Shown: positions 24,901 to 38,898 of the stretch, piece after piece
Layout: each line of letters starts with the position of its first letter
Numbering within the stretch: the stretch's first letter is position 1
From: Macropodus opercularis
Lineage: Eukaryota > Chordata > Actinopteri > Anabantiformes > Osphronemidae
DNA length: 64,000 nt
Direction of reading: 5' to 3'
Assembly (NCBI GenBank): GCA_030770545.1
Contig: CM061090.1
Location: 18,014,501-18,078,500 of the forward strand
The notes under the pieces: model-generated
What the model saw: only the letters and a program-made list of their open reading frames with translations
Told to the model about the DNA's origin: nothing
Database searches by the model: none
Position numbers and translations under genes: made by a program

Positions 24901-27900
24901 ATTCTCCTCTCCTAATAAAGATGTCTATCACCCGAATAAGTAACCTTGTCGAACCCGCCGAGTCCGCACGGAGCAAAGAGGAGGCGGCCCGAGATCAGCA
25001 ACCCACAAATCAATCACGCATAAACAACGCGACAAGATGAACTCGCCTGGGATAACAATTCCAAGAGAATATTGCAGCATAAAAAGGGATAATGAAAGCC
25101 AAGAAGCCGTGCCAGTAATAGCGTCGAGCTAATAAAAGAGATAAGCTATCAAATGGGAAGCTGACTTGCGGTAAAGGGAACAATGTCAGTTCTCATTCTT
25201 TCCGATGGAACGGTGGGGAGGGGGATCTTTTCATAAGATCAGAAGATGATTAAAAGAAATTCTTCTGAAAACATAAAACTCTAAAGTAGAAACTAATTAA
25301 AAATCAATAGTGAGACAAAGGACACGTGGTTGGCAGCCATGATATGAACTGAAAGCAACAAAGGCTAATCATGGTGCTAGTCCATGCATTAGAAGGCGTT
25401 GCCTCTAGTTGTTGTGGTTGAAAAGTACGTACTGTAAAGAATATTTGTCAGTGTCTTGCTGGGTCTCTACGACAACAGTAAGTACCTGCTCTAAATACCA
25501 GACGCCATTTTATGCAAGAAGCTGAGGGGGATGAAGACATAGTGAGGTTTAATTTGTTAATAAAGTCAATAGATTATCATGCAAGAAAGTGTCTCGATGG
25601 TTTATATCTGATAAATGCCTCAGACCATATTAAACGGAAAACATCCCGAACGTAATTTCGTCGTAGTTGTCGACATCTGCTGATCCGCCCCCCCCCCCTC
25701 GCAATCTGTCTGACGCGCACCTGGACTTACCAGCAGTTGTGACTGTCATCGAACGTCTTGTCATGAAGGACACCTTTGTTTTTGACAGTTCTCAGTATGT
25801 GCTTAATGAGCTCGATGTTAGCGAGCAGACTGAAATGCGTGTTGATGTGGAAGGAAACTTAATTTGTCCGAGACGTCAACATTATGAATTTTGAGAAGCT
25901 TTAAGATATCGTACATTCGGAAAGGTGCGTGAACACACGACCACATGATGGTTTCAGTGGATGGGAAGGAGCAAACAAACAAGTGTTTATCAAAGCCAGG
26001 CCAGGGTGTGATCTGACTGCGCGTCAAAAGTCCATTCATCTTGCTGAACAAGGTAGCAGAAGCTGAACAGGATTAAAGAACCGGGTCTCTGACCGACTCT
26101 CACCTTCAGCGCTCTCAGAGCTTGGAATGAAAGTGCTCCATCATCCGACGTGCTCCGTGACACCGGCCGGGCAACCGGGTGGAAAGAGCAATGGGGGTGT
26201 CGTGCTCTCGGCGAGCACCTTCCTAGTGGCACCTGCTTTTAGTTTCACCTCACACGTCAAACTGCACATAAACAAAGAGGAAACACTTTAGCGGCTGCAG
26301 ATGTTCAAGGCCATTACAGCAGTTCACTATATTATGGGATAACGTACCAGGGCGTGTGTGGTATTGGAAGCACATTGTAAAATTCAATCACCATGAACTG
26401 TAAAAGTAACACGGTATTAACTGGTTTCTCATTCCCCTTTCAAAAAGGTGAGTCTCCTTCAACTTGTTTTCAAGCCCCTCCCCAAAACAAAAACAAAACA
26501 AAAAAAAAGTTTCCCTGTCGTTTGCATCCCATTCATTTTAATTAGCGATTGTAGGCATCGCAAGACGACAACATGCATTTTAATTTAATCTAATTACCTG
26601 AAAAGCAGGACTCTATCCATAACTGTCACTTTCTAATCAGGAGGTTGCTTTATAAGAGCAACAAAATGGGAGTTTCCCATCACAGTGTCACAACCTCGTG
26701 GCAATAAAAGCCGTTTTGTGGGGAATATGCGGAAAAAACAAAAAGTTTTGGTTTAACAGAATTTCTAGTCAGTAAGAATTCTTATAACCCTTATTAATAA
26801 CCGTGATCCGTAAAATAGACAGACACACTTTAATGTATAGAAAAATATGTATCCTGAATGCATGGGGAGTACCTTCACATTTGCCCTCAAACAGTCATGC
26901 TGAAAATATAAGGCAAATTTTCATTTTACGGCCCGTCAGCTCCCTGATACAGAGCAAATGAATGCAGCAGCAAACAAATCTATCAAATCCTACATCAAAA
27001 CAACCGTGCTCTCTCTCTCTCTCTCTCTCGCTCTCTCTGTGACTTAAGGACACAAACATAACTGAAGAGAGGAGCGAGGCAGAGGAGGAAGAAGTGGGGG
27101 TAAATGGAACAGGAGAAACCGCAGACAGCGCTGGAAATATGACCCAGCGTGGCATCTTGAGAGAAGCCCTCAGGAAGGAAAGTCCTTTGACTGCAATCCA
27201 GCATAACTGCAAACTAAATTTGACCAGTGAAAGCACTATTGTTGCTGGGACGGGTTATACGTGAGGACAACGAAGAGCAAGAAAATAAAAGGCTGAAATT
27301 TTACACAGACATTACAAGAGATGAAAAATAAAAAAACAAAGGGAAGGGAGATGCCGCCGTCTTGTTAATGTCTCAGAATTAGGCTTCCATCCCGTCTGTC
27401 AACACATGCGAGCAGTCTGTTGACCCCTTACCCCCTCCCGCCCCCGGGATCCTTAAATAATCGTGATGTGAAAGATTTATCTTCAATGCAAACTGGGAAA
27501 ACAAATTCTCCGTCAGAAGCTTTGATGCGTGAAGATGGCAAATGAAAGTACAGGTTGTAACAGCTACAAGGGCACCGGCGTATAGGGCAGTATCAGCTCA
27601 GTTCAATGCCTCTCATGAGCCATTATGATGGGTTGAAAATGTCAATTTCATGCCATATAGACTTTGATTAAAGAGCCTAATAGATACCTGTCTGGAACAT
27701 GACAGGTTAATCAATGTCTTTTCATCAAGCTTTTTTTTTGTCTGTTTCTGCTTGAGCGTTTCTTGCCTTCAACTGTAATCGCACGAAAAAGAAACAGTCA
27801 AGACTTCGCACAAGATGAGATATTAGACCCTTAATTAGAGACACACTTTGGAGTCACCGTGTCCACCTCAGTGCTTCCGCTGAATGCACGCTGCATATTG

Positions 27901-30806
27901 ATGCTCTTCGGGAATGCTCGGAGGCGCGCGGATTGTTCTTGGTTCCCCAAGCATAGCGACACGACTGGACCTTCCATTTGAGATTACGCCGGTCGATTCA
28001 ATAATGAGTGAAGTAGTCAAACATAGACAGACTAACCGCACACGAGAAACGAACGTCCCTGCGTGATTTACGTCTTTGCAGATTTAGGGAGATGTGTTTT
28101 TTTTCTTTTTTTACTGCTAGAACTGATAAAAACGACTCAAATTAGGCTGACTTCATCTGAGCTTTTATTTTGCCAGCAAGTGACTCCGCCTGAAACGATG
28201 ACTTGGGGGAAATTAATGTGCTGCTGGGTTACTTTCAAAAGGCTCAGAGTACTGCGAGGGGAAGAAATGCAATCAGTCATCAATGGCCATAAATTTCATT
28301 GCAGAGTGAAGAGGGGCTGCCATATTTGTGCTGACACTGTAAAATAGTTTGACAGAACGCTGGCTGGTTTCACAGTTATTTTTTATTTTTTTCTCAATGA
28401 GCTTTTCCATTAGGGAAATATGTATTCTGAGCCCCCACCTCTACCGAGATGCCGTCTACGGGCACGTGCGAGTGCGTGGTACTCATCCATCACACAAAAG
28501 GGAAGAAGCAAGGGTCGTCCCCAGGTGGGGTCGTTTCCAGTTAGACCGTTTCCGCCGTAACCATTCACTTCAACATAATTCACCCATGTCATCAGGATGT
28601 TTTCCTCACAACCCACCGAATGACGAATCGCAGCTTAAAGAAAAATAAACAATGTCAGAATTATTTATTCTAAAAAGCGTCCATGTTGAATCATAACAAC
28701 GGGATCCTTAAGGACAGGGGCGGAGCTTAAGTGTTTACGCCAAACCTAGCGCCTCGCTAGGCCAAATGGTTATAGCTCATGTTCCCTCGCTACACTTCCC
28801 GGTAACTTTCCACTGTACACTAGGACATAAAAAGATCACAGCACAGTAAAAACAATGCCCAACAAATACTATTTACCACCTCCACCCTCTTAAGAGAGTA
28901 ACACAAGAGAAAAGCTAGTGCTGAGTGCAATTTATTGTTCCAGGTGCAAAAAATATGCAGTTATGTATAGAAAAAAAATATTTATCAGGGGAAAAGGCCA
29001 ACATGCAAACAAGTTAAAGTATCTTTTTAACCAACATCTTGGATAATTCCCCCCTTCACAGTTTGGCTCACACCTTGGCTGGCGGCCTTGTGAACAGTAC
29101 AGTTCAGTAAACCGCAAGCAGTTTTATTCTACTGTACAGATCCAGGGTCACATGCATGACAATATCTATTTACTTGATGCCGAAATGCTTTTGTACCCGG
29201 TTACTTCACTGAAAGGCTCCCTACTCCCACCCCATGCAAACACACACTTTAATCATTCAGATTTCCATTATCACAGCTTCCTCTTCTCATTACTCAGCCT
29301 AGTTCTCCTCACTACTCAGCCACAAAGCAAAATTAATTCATTACCTCGTCCTCACCACAAGACTGTTATCTTAGCTGGATCTGAGTCCTCATTTCAAACT
29401 CAAACATTTGACGTTTGCTATATTTTCACACCAGACTTTGCCGGATTAATTAGAATAATGTTGCTGAACCAGAATAGAGACAGAACGCAATAAAAATGTT
29501 CGACCTGATGTGGCAAAGAGGAATAAAGCCGCAGACTGTCTCTGCATCACCGAGGCAATTTCACAGGGACGGGAAAGTGTGACTGGGAGGTTCCCGTACA
29601 GAGCGGGTTGTCAGTCACAGAAACCTGTGCCTATAGCGGTTTTGAACACTGTGTGCGACCATGCTCAGCTTGTTCTTTTACTCCGACCCCTCCCGTCAGC
29701 GATTTCCATCCTGCTTCAGTGCGTTTCACATCTAAAGGGAAAACAAACAAGCAATGTCATTCCTCTATTATTTGCTAGAAAGCCCACTACTCAAGTCTTG
29801 ACACACGCATAATGAGAAGTAGATGTACACGCGAGCCCCTTCGCCGATGAGAGCTCTATTAAATGATCTGCATCAACAGCCCAGGGAGTTTGATGAGCCT
29901 GTTGGATAAGGAAAAATACCCCCGACTAAACTGTATAGACATTTGCTTCAAAACAAAGACAAATGTCCTGTTAAAACACTCTCACATAATGCGCTGGCGA
30001 GCCTTTTTATTCATTTTTATTTTTTAGCAATGTTCAATATTATCAGCATAATACAAGCTTCGTGCAGTTACCTCCCTGGTATCTCTGTTATTATGTTAGC
30101 CAGCCCTTCTCCAACCTCTAAACTGTGGCAAACAGCTTTTCACAAGTAACTTTAAATTCAATCCACAGAGTCCACTTAAAAAGCAGTCATACCCTAACAC
30201 TGAAATCGGATTATCTTTTTTTTTTTTTCTTGGATGGAAACTTGTGCTGGTTTACAAATATAGAAACCGTCTCAGGCAGCTCAACATAGATGCTCTCTGG
30301 ATAGCAAAAAAAAAAAGGGGGGGGGGGATTAATTGGGAAACTCTGGGCTAGAGTGTGATTGTGACTTTGATCAATGACTGAGGAAACTCATTACCAGCGT
30401 GGGCCAGTGCGTGAGGCGGACCCTAATTGCGTGCCAGTCTGTAATTCTGCGCCGTAATTGACAGCTGGATGAAGCAGGTGTTGCCCGGTGACACAGTGGC
30501 ACGATGAGAGAGACAAAGGAGAAAGGGACAGAGCGATCACGAGGCGGGCGGAGGAAAATTCAGAAAAGCAAGTGGGTTTGAAACAGATCAGGGGATTTCA
30601 GACGTCTCGTACGGAAAGAAAAGCGTTTCGTAGAAAGAGTGTTGGTCCAAAGTTAAATTAAAAGCACAAAATCACACCGAATGGAGCGGGAGGATGCAAA
30701 GGTTTAGAAAAGGCACCGGAGGAATATGAGCAGCGTCAGCATCTTTGAACTACTGTACATACAAGCATTACAGTAACATTTCATCTCATTTGTGTGGTCG
30801 TTACAC
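18948..30806. other. 12-kb intergenic stretch, regulatory-looking blocks, no gene seen
   Basis: No exon, RNA gene or further transposon was recognised. Several unique blocks carry dense TAAT and related motifs: 21740-22110 (octamer ATGCAAAT at 21757-21764), 24230-24520, 25000-25200, 26525-26720 (TAATTA at 26591-26596), 27590-27725, 28120-28340 and 30330-30500. These resemble conserved non-coding elements by composition only. Confidence 0.4.
27009..27038. repeat. (CT)n microsatellite, one interruption
   Basis: CT run broken once by CG near 27030. Confidence 0.95.
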
Positions 30807-31052
30807 TGGCGGCAGTGGCTCAGAGGTAGAGCTGTCGCCCACCAATCGTAGGATCGGTGGTTCGATTCCTGGCTTCCCCCCAGTCATGTGCCGAAGTGTC
30901 CCTGGGCAAGACACTGAACCCCAAGTTGCCCCCGGTGTGTCAGCCTAAGGTGTGTGAATGTGTGCGTGAATGAGACGCAGTGTCAAAGCGCTTTGAGTAC
31001 CGAGGTAGAAAAGCGCTATATAAATGCAGACCATTTACCATGTGTTTATACA
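30807..31052 (+). mobile_element. tRNA-derived SINE, near full length
   Basis: The head resembles a tRNA gene, with an A-box-like TGGCTCAGAGG (30816-30826) and a B box GGTTCGATTCC (30859-30869). The body runs through GTCCCTGGGCAAGACACTGA to a tail AAGCGCTATATAAATGCAGA. GTTACAC flanks it on both sides (30800-30806 and 31053-31059), a likely target-site duplication. It is not a functional tRNA gene: the body runs on past the B box and no acceptor stem closes. Confidence 0.88.
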
Positions 31053-34000
31053 GTTACACACTCAGACCACATGACTTGGATAATGTACAGTCCAATCATT
31101 ACAGTATTCATCACATCACATAACAGTATTTATCAATTATGCAGCGATATGGAGTCACACGCTAAGTTTTTAGCCCCCCATCACCTCCTCCTCATAGAAT
31201 ATCATTGTAATAGTTAATACTATAAGAGTATTCTAACAGGTCAATGGGGGAGAAGAGAAGAGGAGAAGGTGCATCAAGCGCTCAGCATATCAATATCATG
31301 AACTTTGAATATGATAACGGCGATCAGTACTTATACTTACACTAGAGAGAAGGACATCACTGGGTTTCCAAATCGTCTGTTCGTCCAGCTGTTGGAGATG
31401 CAATCTCAGGGACGCCTTGAGAGAATGTTTTTGTTGAATTTACCACAAGCGTCCACTTGCATTCAAGGATGAGCCGATTGCATTCCGGCACTCAATCACC
31501 AAAGGTCAATGGCCTCCAGTCTATCCCATTCTCATGACTGTGACATCACAGAAATGCCTTGAGTGAATTTATTGAAACACAGGACTGCACTGACTGAGTA
31601 TGACATGATTACATTTTGTTGGTCTAAGGTCAAGGTCATCGTGGCCTCTCGTACAATCCTGTTCGACGCCATATCTCAAACACTTGGCTTGAATTTCATT
31701 GTATCTGGCACAAACGTTTTTGGGGTTTTTTTTTGTCCTGTATTGTGAGACCTGCTTCTAATGTTTCTATTCTTTTCTAAAAGTGTCTTTGCCTGTCAAA
31801 GCCTGTGTAAAACTCAACGGAATGACCGACCCGGGTTGTGGTTGTGTGCTTCAGAACCTTTCATACCATCTATGGTACGTGCGCATCGTTTATTATCAGA
31901 TCGAAAGAGTGGACCGATGGATAATGTTCATTAGTGAAAGCACCAGCCCGAATTCCTCAACTGGGTCTTGGTTTCAAGCACAAAAGATGGCAAAGAGTCC
32001 GAGCTGCATCCGTGAGCTTCGAAACTGCTCCAGTGCCGACCAACGTGGACGGCGAAACACTTCGCGTCTGATAAAATGCACCCTACAAACAAAGGCTGCC
32101 TGCTTGCTTCAAGTGATGTGTGATCGAGGGAGGGGGGATTTTGTTTTTTTTTTTTTTGCCATCTTCGGGCAGGCTCTTGTAGGCCAGGGGGCAAAGAATG
32201 TTGAATTCAATCAAGCGCACAATAATTCCTTGCGGTGTATGAGAGGGGCTGACTCACAGGCTTCTAATGGCTGCTCATAATCAAGCACCATGATTAAGCA
32301 CTTGGGGAAGTGGGCACACACTGAAAATCCTTTGGAGATGTCCTTTCCCTTAGAGCTAAGTACACTCATTACCTTGCAACAGCGGGTATGTGGGTGCTTC
32401 ATTAGCTTTTATGCCGAGTTGCCTGTATTTGCTCATAGTTTTTCTGATTTCCATAGAGTAAAAAGGCGCCCAAAGAGCCCTTGAGTGTAACAATTTGAAG
32501 TCTGTGTGCTGGCTATGTTGTACCATGAAAGACTCGAATTGCAGTAATTGCCAGTTTCACGGGCTCAATCCAAGCAAGACTTTTTGGACCAAAAGCCTCC
32601 ATTTCAGCCCTAAAATCTTTATATGATACATTTTAGAACTATCGAGAATGCCATGACAACTGCATTAAAATAGAAGCGACCACCACGCAGCTCCGACATT
32701 GCGGGGTGGTCGGGGGGGGGGGGCTTCAGGGCACTCGTAAAGCCTTGCATAACCCAACTTCAATTATCCCTCCAGAAACACATTTCTTTGCTCAGTTCTA
32801 CTAAAATAAGACAGCGGGTATCTGTCTGTATCACAAGTGCATTTTTACAGCCCTCTCTCGTGGCTCGAGCATGATATAAAAAACAACTTCCATCCGAAAG
32901 AGGGTCACTCGAAAGGTAATGGTCCACACAAAGTGAGCTCGAGCTCCTAGGGCGCTGCGATTGTAGGCTAATTATAATGTTAACCCAGCCGGTAGAGACT
33001 TGACAGCGGTTAGAGGCCAGACGGTGGTTGACATTCTCCACATGGCAGGCTACATTAGATATCCAGACAGATGCTTCAGCCATACAGACTCATTAGCAAA
33101 GGCCATCAAGGCTCTGAACCACTAGCTATAACTTTGACCACCGCCATCTGTATTGTAAAAACATCACGTATCTTTTCCAGGAGGCAACGTGAACCCCGAG
33201 TGTTTACGGCAAAGTCAGTTTAGGTTTGTTCTCCTGGGTCAAAAAAAGACCACCACCTGATGCGATGTTCTTAGTACTAGCCTTGACACGATGGTTGCTC
33301 AAAACAAAAACAAAAAAGCAAGTCGACTGTGTTATTTCTACTTTGATAATGGCCGTGAAAGTCACACAAAGATGCCCACAGTCGCTTTGAGCTACAAGAA
33401 AAGACGCATTACTGCCTGAGTCTTATTTCGCCCCCTTTGAATAGAACTATTATAGGTAAACCTGCCGGCAAAAAGACGAGACTAATTAGTTCTCTCCTGA
33501 GCTACGCCCATCTTTGGTTGGGCACGTGATGTATTGCCTCTTTAAATGTCGAGAATCAAGTTTGAATGCCGCTTTAATCGAGTGTTTTACATCTTCCAAT
33601 CTGTTTACCCTCGTCGTCATAATGAGACGTGAAGTGCTCAAACGGCTCTCGAAGCGATTTATTGGCGACGCTTTGATAACATTTGTTTGATAGAGCCTGG
33701 CCACGAAAAAAACAAACAAAAACAAAACAGCAACACAAGACACATCTGAACTGCTGTGATGCTTCCACGCCAAACACGTCTTCCGTCACATTTTACCCAT
33801 TTTTCCTCCTTAAAATGTGGATCTGATAATACTCATCTCTCACTCCAAAAATAAGCACCGACAGATGCCTGACAAATGTCCTGATATCTATCAAAGTACT
33901 TCTTGTCTTGTTTCTGTTTTTCTCGTTTGTTTGTTTCTTTTCACTAACCATGCAGCTGCTGTCAGTATCATCAGTCAGTTGATCTCAAGTGTCCAAACGT

Positions 34001-34923
34001 CGTATGAGTGACATGGAGGTTTTTGGGCAGGTTGTGTAGAAAAACACTGTGCGTCGTCTGTATATGTACACAAATGGGCTATAAGTGACCGCTGTTCTTG
34101 GATTCGTATGTCTGGGAGTGTATTTGCGCGCATCATCTGAGCACAGGTCTTATCCAGAGAGGGATAAACCCAATCCATTACCTGGCGGGGGCTCAGGGCA
34201 GCCCAATCGATGGCACTCTCTCAGGGCTGCTGATGAACTTCCCTCTGTGACAAGGTGTATCACTCAGACCTGTCACATACCAAGTCTCTGTCTGCTACCC
34301 CTCCAAAAAAAAAACAACAAACACACACAAAAAAAAAAACCACAGGAAGCTGGAGGCCAACATTTTTACTGAGGACATTGTCCACACTAGCAAATGGATG
34401 TTTACTGCACATCTGTGTTCACAAATGCTCTCTCCCCCAATACTATTAGCTGCAACTAGAGCCATGTGTATCTGCCACGTCAACCTCCAAAATGCTCAGC
34501 CCTCCTGAATACACACAATATCAAAACACGCATACAGTAGGTCCAACATAAAACGCAATTATGTTCAATCGTTCGACTAAGAAAATAAATGCTGCGATCT
34601 TGGCGCGTCGCGTCTGCCCTCGCGTTTAAGTATGTTCCTTGTTGTCTGGCTGACACTTCTCTTCCACCTCAAGAGAAAAACGAGTGGCACGGAGAGATGG
34701 AGGAGCAGTCGGTGTGAAGGAGGAGGAGGAGGAGGAGATCAAATGGCAGGGCAGTTATGAGATGTGTGTCTGATGCCTTTTCAGGCTGCGCTGTTTTGGC
34801 CGCCGCACCAGTCAATCACGATTACAATGGCGAGGAGAGATGAGCCCAGTGGTGCAGAAAGAGCAGGAGTGATAATTACAATGCAAGGGACAAGATAATG
34901 GGAACACGCTGCACTCTCCCCAA

Positions 34924-34962
34924 TCATTTCATGTATCAGCTGCCGGCTGATACATGAAATGA
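34924..34962. repeat. perfect inverted repeat, 17-bp arms, 5-nt spacer
   Basis: The left arm TCATTTCATGTATCAGC (34924-34940) and right arm GCTGATACATGAAATGA (34946-34962) are exact reverse complements around TGCCG. A CAGCTG E-box overlaps the left junction. The stem is too short for a microRNA precursor, and the flanks do not extend the pairing. Confidence 0.95.
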
Positions 34963-37900
34963 ACACATACTACAAAATCGGCGCATCCTGCATTAGCCTC
35001 CGTTAGCGATGTACATGTCACTTTCAAAACACTCCTTAGTGGTAGGTAACCACCTGATTAGGCCAGTGAAACACTGCAGTGCTCATTTCAGAATTTTACG
35101 ATGCATTTTCAGCTGTAGTGTAACAAAACTGGCTCCTACTCCACGGATCTGCTCCCTGTGCTGGGAGCAGCGCATGTTATCCCACTGCAGCCGTACGTAT
35201 AGTCAGCTGAGGCCATTAATCATGCGATGGTCTAAATTAAATTTACCATAAAGCGTTAAGGGGCTTAATGAAAATAAAGTCGCTTACAACGGTGCATGAT
35301 CGCAAAGGTTATCTTCTCTTTTCTAGAAGCGCTTGAGACGAGCAATGGGATCTGATCCATTTGGAAAAGGACAACATTGACTACACAGTTAATGCCCAGA
35401 TGTATGCAACAGGTTTGTATTTCTATGTGCTGGCTTAAAAATCAAGCGTTAACCTGAATTATGACAACTTGGTGGTTTCAGTATCTGGATATTAATCTCC
35501 CCAGTATTAGGAAAAAAATGGCTGTATTTTGAGGAGGAGTTTTCTCAGCCTGCGGAAGAACAGAAAAACAAAACCGCAACTCTACAAACTAAAAAGTCTT
35601 TGAGAGTATTAATTGTGTTTGCTTCCACAATGTCAATCAACTGATCCTTACAGCCAAAGCTGTTCACACAAATGCACGAGGAGTGGATGGCTGAGCCTGC
35701 AAATTGAATGCATCCGTGGTCTGTTTAAACAAACGTCTAAGATAAGGCTGCTTTTTTTTTCCTCCTTGGCATCAAGCGGATGGCGTTAACTTACTCTGCC
35801 GGGGCGAAACCGTGGCTTAAACAACTGAGGGTTGATGTTAACATGTTGACCCCCTATTTAACTAAGTCAGCTTGAATGAATTAGCTGATGTCTAGGACGT
35901 GTGCGCATGAATAACTAGCAACACCCGTAAAACACTTCAATAATTCTAAAACTCCAACCAGAACAAAAGCCTCACGTCCACGTCAGCCGCTGTACTGTGT
36001 GTACACAACGAATGGAAGGTTGAGAAAGAGACCACGCAGAAAGACGCTTGAGGGAGAAGGCAGAGCTAATCCGTGGTTATCAACACTTTTAAGCCGGCAG
36101 ACTTCAGATCCATTTGCACCCCCCCCCTCGCCACCTATTTCTATTTCGCCTTCTCTATTTACTGGCACGTGAAGTTTCCACCTGAATTTGTGATTGGCTA
36201 TGTGCACATGAGATCGCAGTAGATGTTTTTGGGGTTATGTCCCATTTTTGGGAGCCACCAGATCACCTGGGGCAATGAGAACGGAAAAATCTGTTGCATC
36301 CTGCTGACGTCTGCAAAACGATTTTTTCCCCCCCCAAATAATGGTAAAGGCAATTATTTGACTCTACTATAATTCTATAGTATGAGTTTACCAGTGTTCT
36401 TAAAATGGCTTTAGACCATGTAACCATGCCATCGAAATCCCTGAGTCTTTATAATGTGACAAAGGGGCATCCATGAGTCCTGGGCCTGTAAATGCAAAGT
36501 GACAAAACAGGCATATAATATGTTTTAATCACACTCGGATAAACTTGTCCCTCGGAAGTAAGCATGACCCACAACCAATTCTTAATTTCTTCATCTGTTA
36601 CTCGATACAAACAAGCCAGGGAATTTTTAGAAGTTGTGAAGTTGCATTGTGCTACTGTGTTACTGTTAAAAGAATGAAATTACTTTTACTTTCATCGTAT
36701 GGCAGCAATTTGGCCTAAAAAACGAAGTACGGTACGTGTAAATGTGCATTGAAACAAGGTCAGTAGTTCAAACACGGCTTCTATCAGTGTGTGTAAATGA
36801 TGCATTGATTAAAAGCATTGAAGTCGACAACACTTATCTATGAATATTTTACACTTTAAGTGTAACTTCAAAAAGTATTTATCTACTCGAGTCAAAGTGC
36901 TGACATGCAATCCACAAGAGCACGAAAGGCACAGTGGGGAAAAAAAAAAACGTTTTCTCGGCTAAAGAAAGAATGAAAACCTTCAAATTGCAATTAAAAC
37001 CTCTTAAAAGTCACAGAGAGAAAGGAGTCAACAGCAGTGACTTGTTAATCAAAGACTCTCGCTCTTTCGCCAAACATTTAAATGCCAGTCTAAATCTTGT
37101 AATAGCTTTCGGCATAATATAGAGTCTAATCTCCCTTCTCGCGAGATATTGATTTGCTGCAGGTGGAAAAAGCCGATAGCGTTTTTTGTTGCAGGTGTAA
37201 AGGAACGAACGTGCAATGCAGCAACAACAACAAACGCAGAACCGTGTCGTGGCATCTCATAAACATCAGGAAATACAACACGCAAACTGTAAAGACAAAG
37301 AAAGGGACGTTACGATGGAAAGACTTCCATCAGCTGAGCTACGCATTAAATAGCCTCATACGCTGCTGCAAAGCGTTTGGTGCCTCATACTGGTCGGTGT
37401 AACCTTTCCAAGCATTTTAATAGCACATGCGATTAGCATCACATCCTCAGCATGTGTGTGCAACACCGCCTCTGCCTGAAAAATACAATACAATACAAAA
37501 ACAACATGCTGCTGTGTCTGTTTTCCTTCCTTCTCAGTCTTGTGCTGCTGATTCTGGTCATTATAGTGGTTTGGTTCCATGCGAGCAAATGGAGGAGGCT
37601 CCAATGAGGAAGTGGTGGAAACTGGCATGAGACTTCAGCCAAACAGCCACAGGCATGGACTGGATGAACACGCAATACTGTAATGCCCCCTGGTGATGAA
37701 TGGTAATAACGCCGTGCGACTTGGCACGTCATCATTTGTGAGCTATTTAAAAAAATAGAGCTATAGAGCAGAGACAAACTACTTGAATACCTCAACACTT
37801 CAGCTTGAGCAGGTGCAGCCAGAATTTCATCAACAAACCAAAACCTCAGAAAGATGCTGGGAAAAAGCAGTTCTTGCTCCCTCCACACCCTGCTGCTTTA

Positions 37901-38880
37901 TCTCTCCATCCTCTATTAGGCCATCCTCTCAAAATCGGAAAAATTTGGCAGATCCTCAGCACAGGCTACATCCTACTGCTACACACTTGCATATTCAGAC
38001 TTCCACCGACCTCACAGGGTCCTTTTTAAAAAAAAAAAATAAAAAATCTTCCACAGCAATCAGATTTCACACTTTCTTCTTTCCCGAGTAAGAAGGATCC
38101 TACACATAATCCCGTTCCTGCTGCTTGTCAGGATGACAACAAGAACAGAAACCCGTGGGCTGTGTATGCTCCGAGTGCACAGTCTGGTCTGATAATGCAT
38201 AAATACAGCGAAGTACAAGTAAGAAAAAAAAAAGGAACGTATGTGTGTGAGTGGGGGGTTCAATATGGTACATTTTATACAGAAAAGGTGGCGCTAAATA
38301 AAAAAAACCTGCCTCAACTAGAGCCACGCTGTCAATCCCTCTTCTTAAATGGGAGCTCAGTGAAACGCTCTCTCGCGCAGCAGGAGCTTGACTGAGAAAT
38401 AATCATAAACTTGCAGCTTAAACGCCACAAAGCGTGTTCCCTTACAGCATTGTGGCAGTGAAACCAACCTCCTTCCGCCTCCTGTTTTTACTTTTTAGCC
38501 ATAGGTTAAAAGTAAAGCCTAAACGTGACCTTTCAAGCTGTAGCACTCTGATGTTCAGTTTTGTCATATTGTTCCTCAAAAGCCAAATATTATGTTTAGC
38601 TGCTGTTACCAAACTGTGTGCTTTGCAATTTTTTGAAAGTATTTGTAATGTAAATACTTTTATAGGAAGCAATGTAATGAAAATAGGAAAATAATATCCC
38701 AGAATGAAAATCGTGTGCTGGGAGGGAATATGGGGAGAGGAGATGCTGCAGAGAAATGATGGGGGGAGGAATCTAACACGACTGGCGTAAGACTGAGACT
38801 GAGAGTTGAGGAATCATGAGAATGAATAATGTGAGTGAGCTTGAGGGACAGTTCGTGAGCGAGCGAGTCAGAAACAGACA

Positions 38881-38898
38881 GAGAGAGAGAGAGAGAGA
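38881..38898. repeat. (GA)9 microsatellite
   Basis: Nine perfect GA units. Confidence 0.9.

Noticed and set aside
30807..30880. A tRNA gene
   Set aside because: A and B boxes are present, but no cloverleaf acceptor stem closes and the sequence continues into a SINE body found again at 18747-18947.
31783..32280. 165-codon plus-strand open frame
   Set aside because: No domain or family resemblance; the Phe run comes from a T homopolymer, and no splice or promoter context supports it.
26540..32970. Shared 12-mer GCGATTGTAGGC in two regulatory-looking blocks
   Set aside because: Many shared 12-mers are expected by chance in a window of this size.
34924..34962. microRNA precursor
   Set aside because: The 17-bp stem with 5-nt loop is too short and the flanks do not pair; no known mature microRNA was recognised.
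37439..37888. 149-codon minus-strand open frame
   Set aside because: Low-complexity, Leu/Ser-rich translation with no recognisable features and overlapping frames on the other strand.
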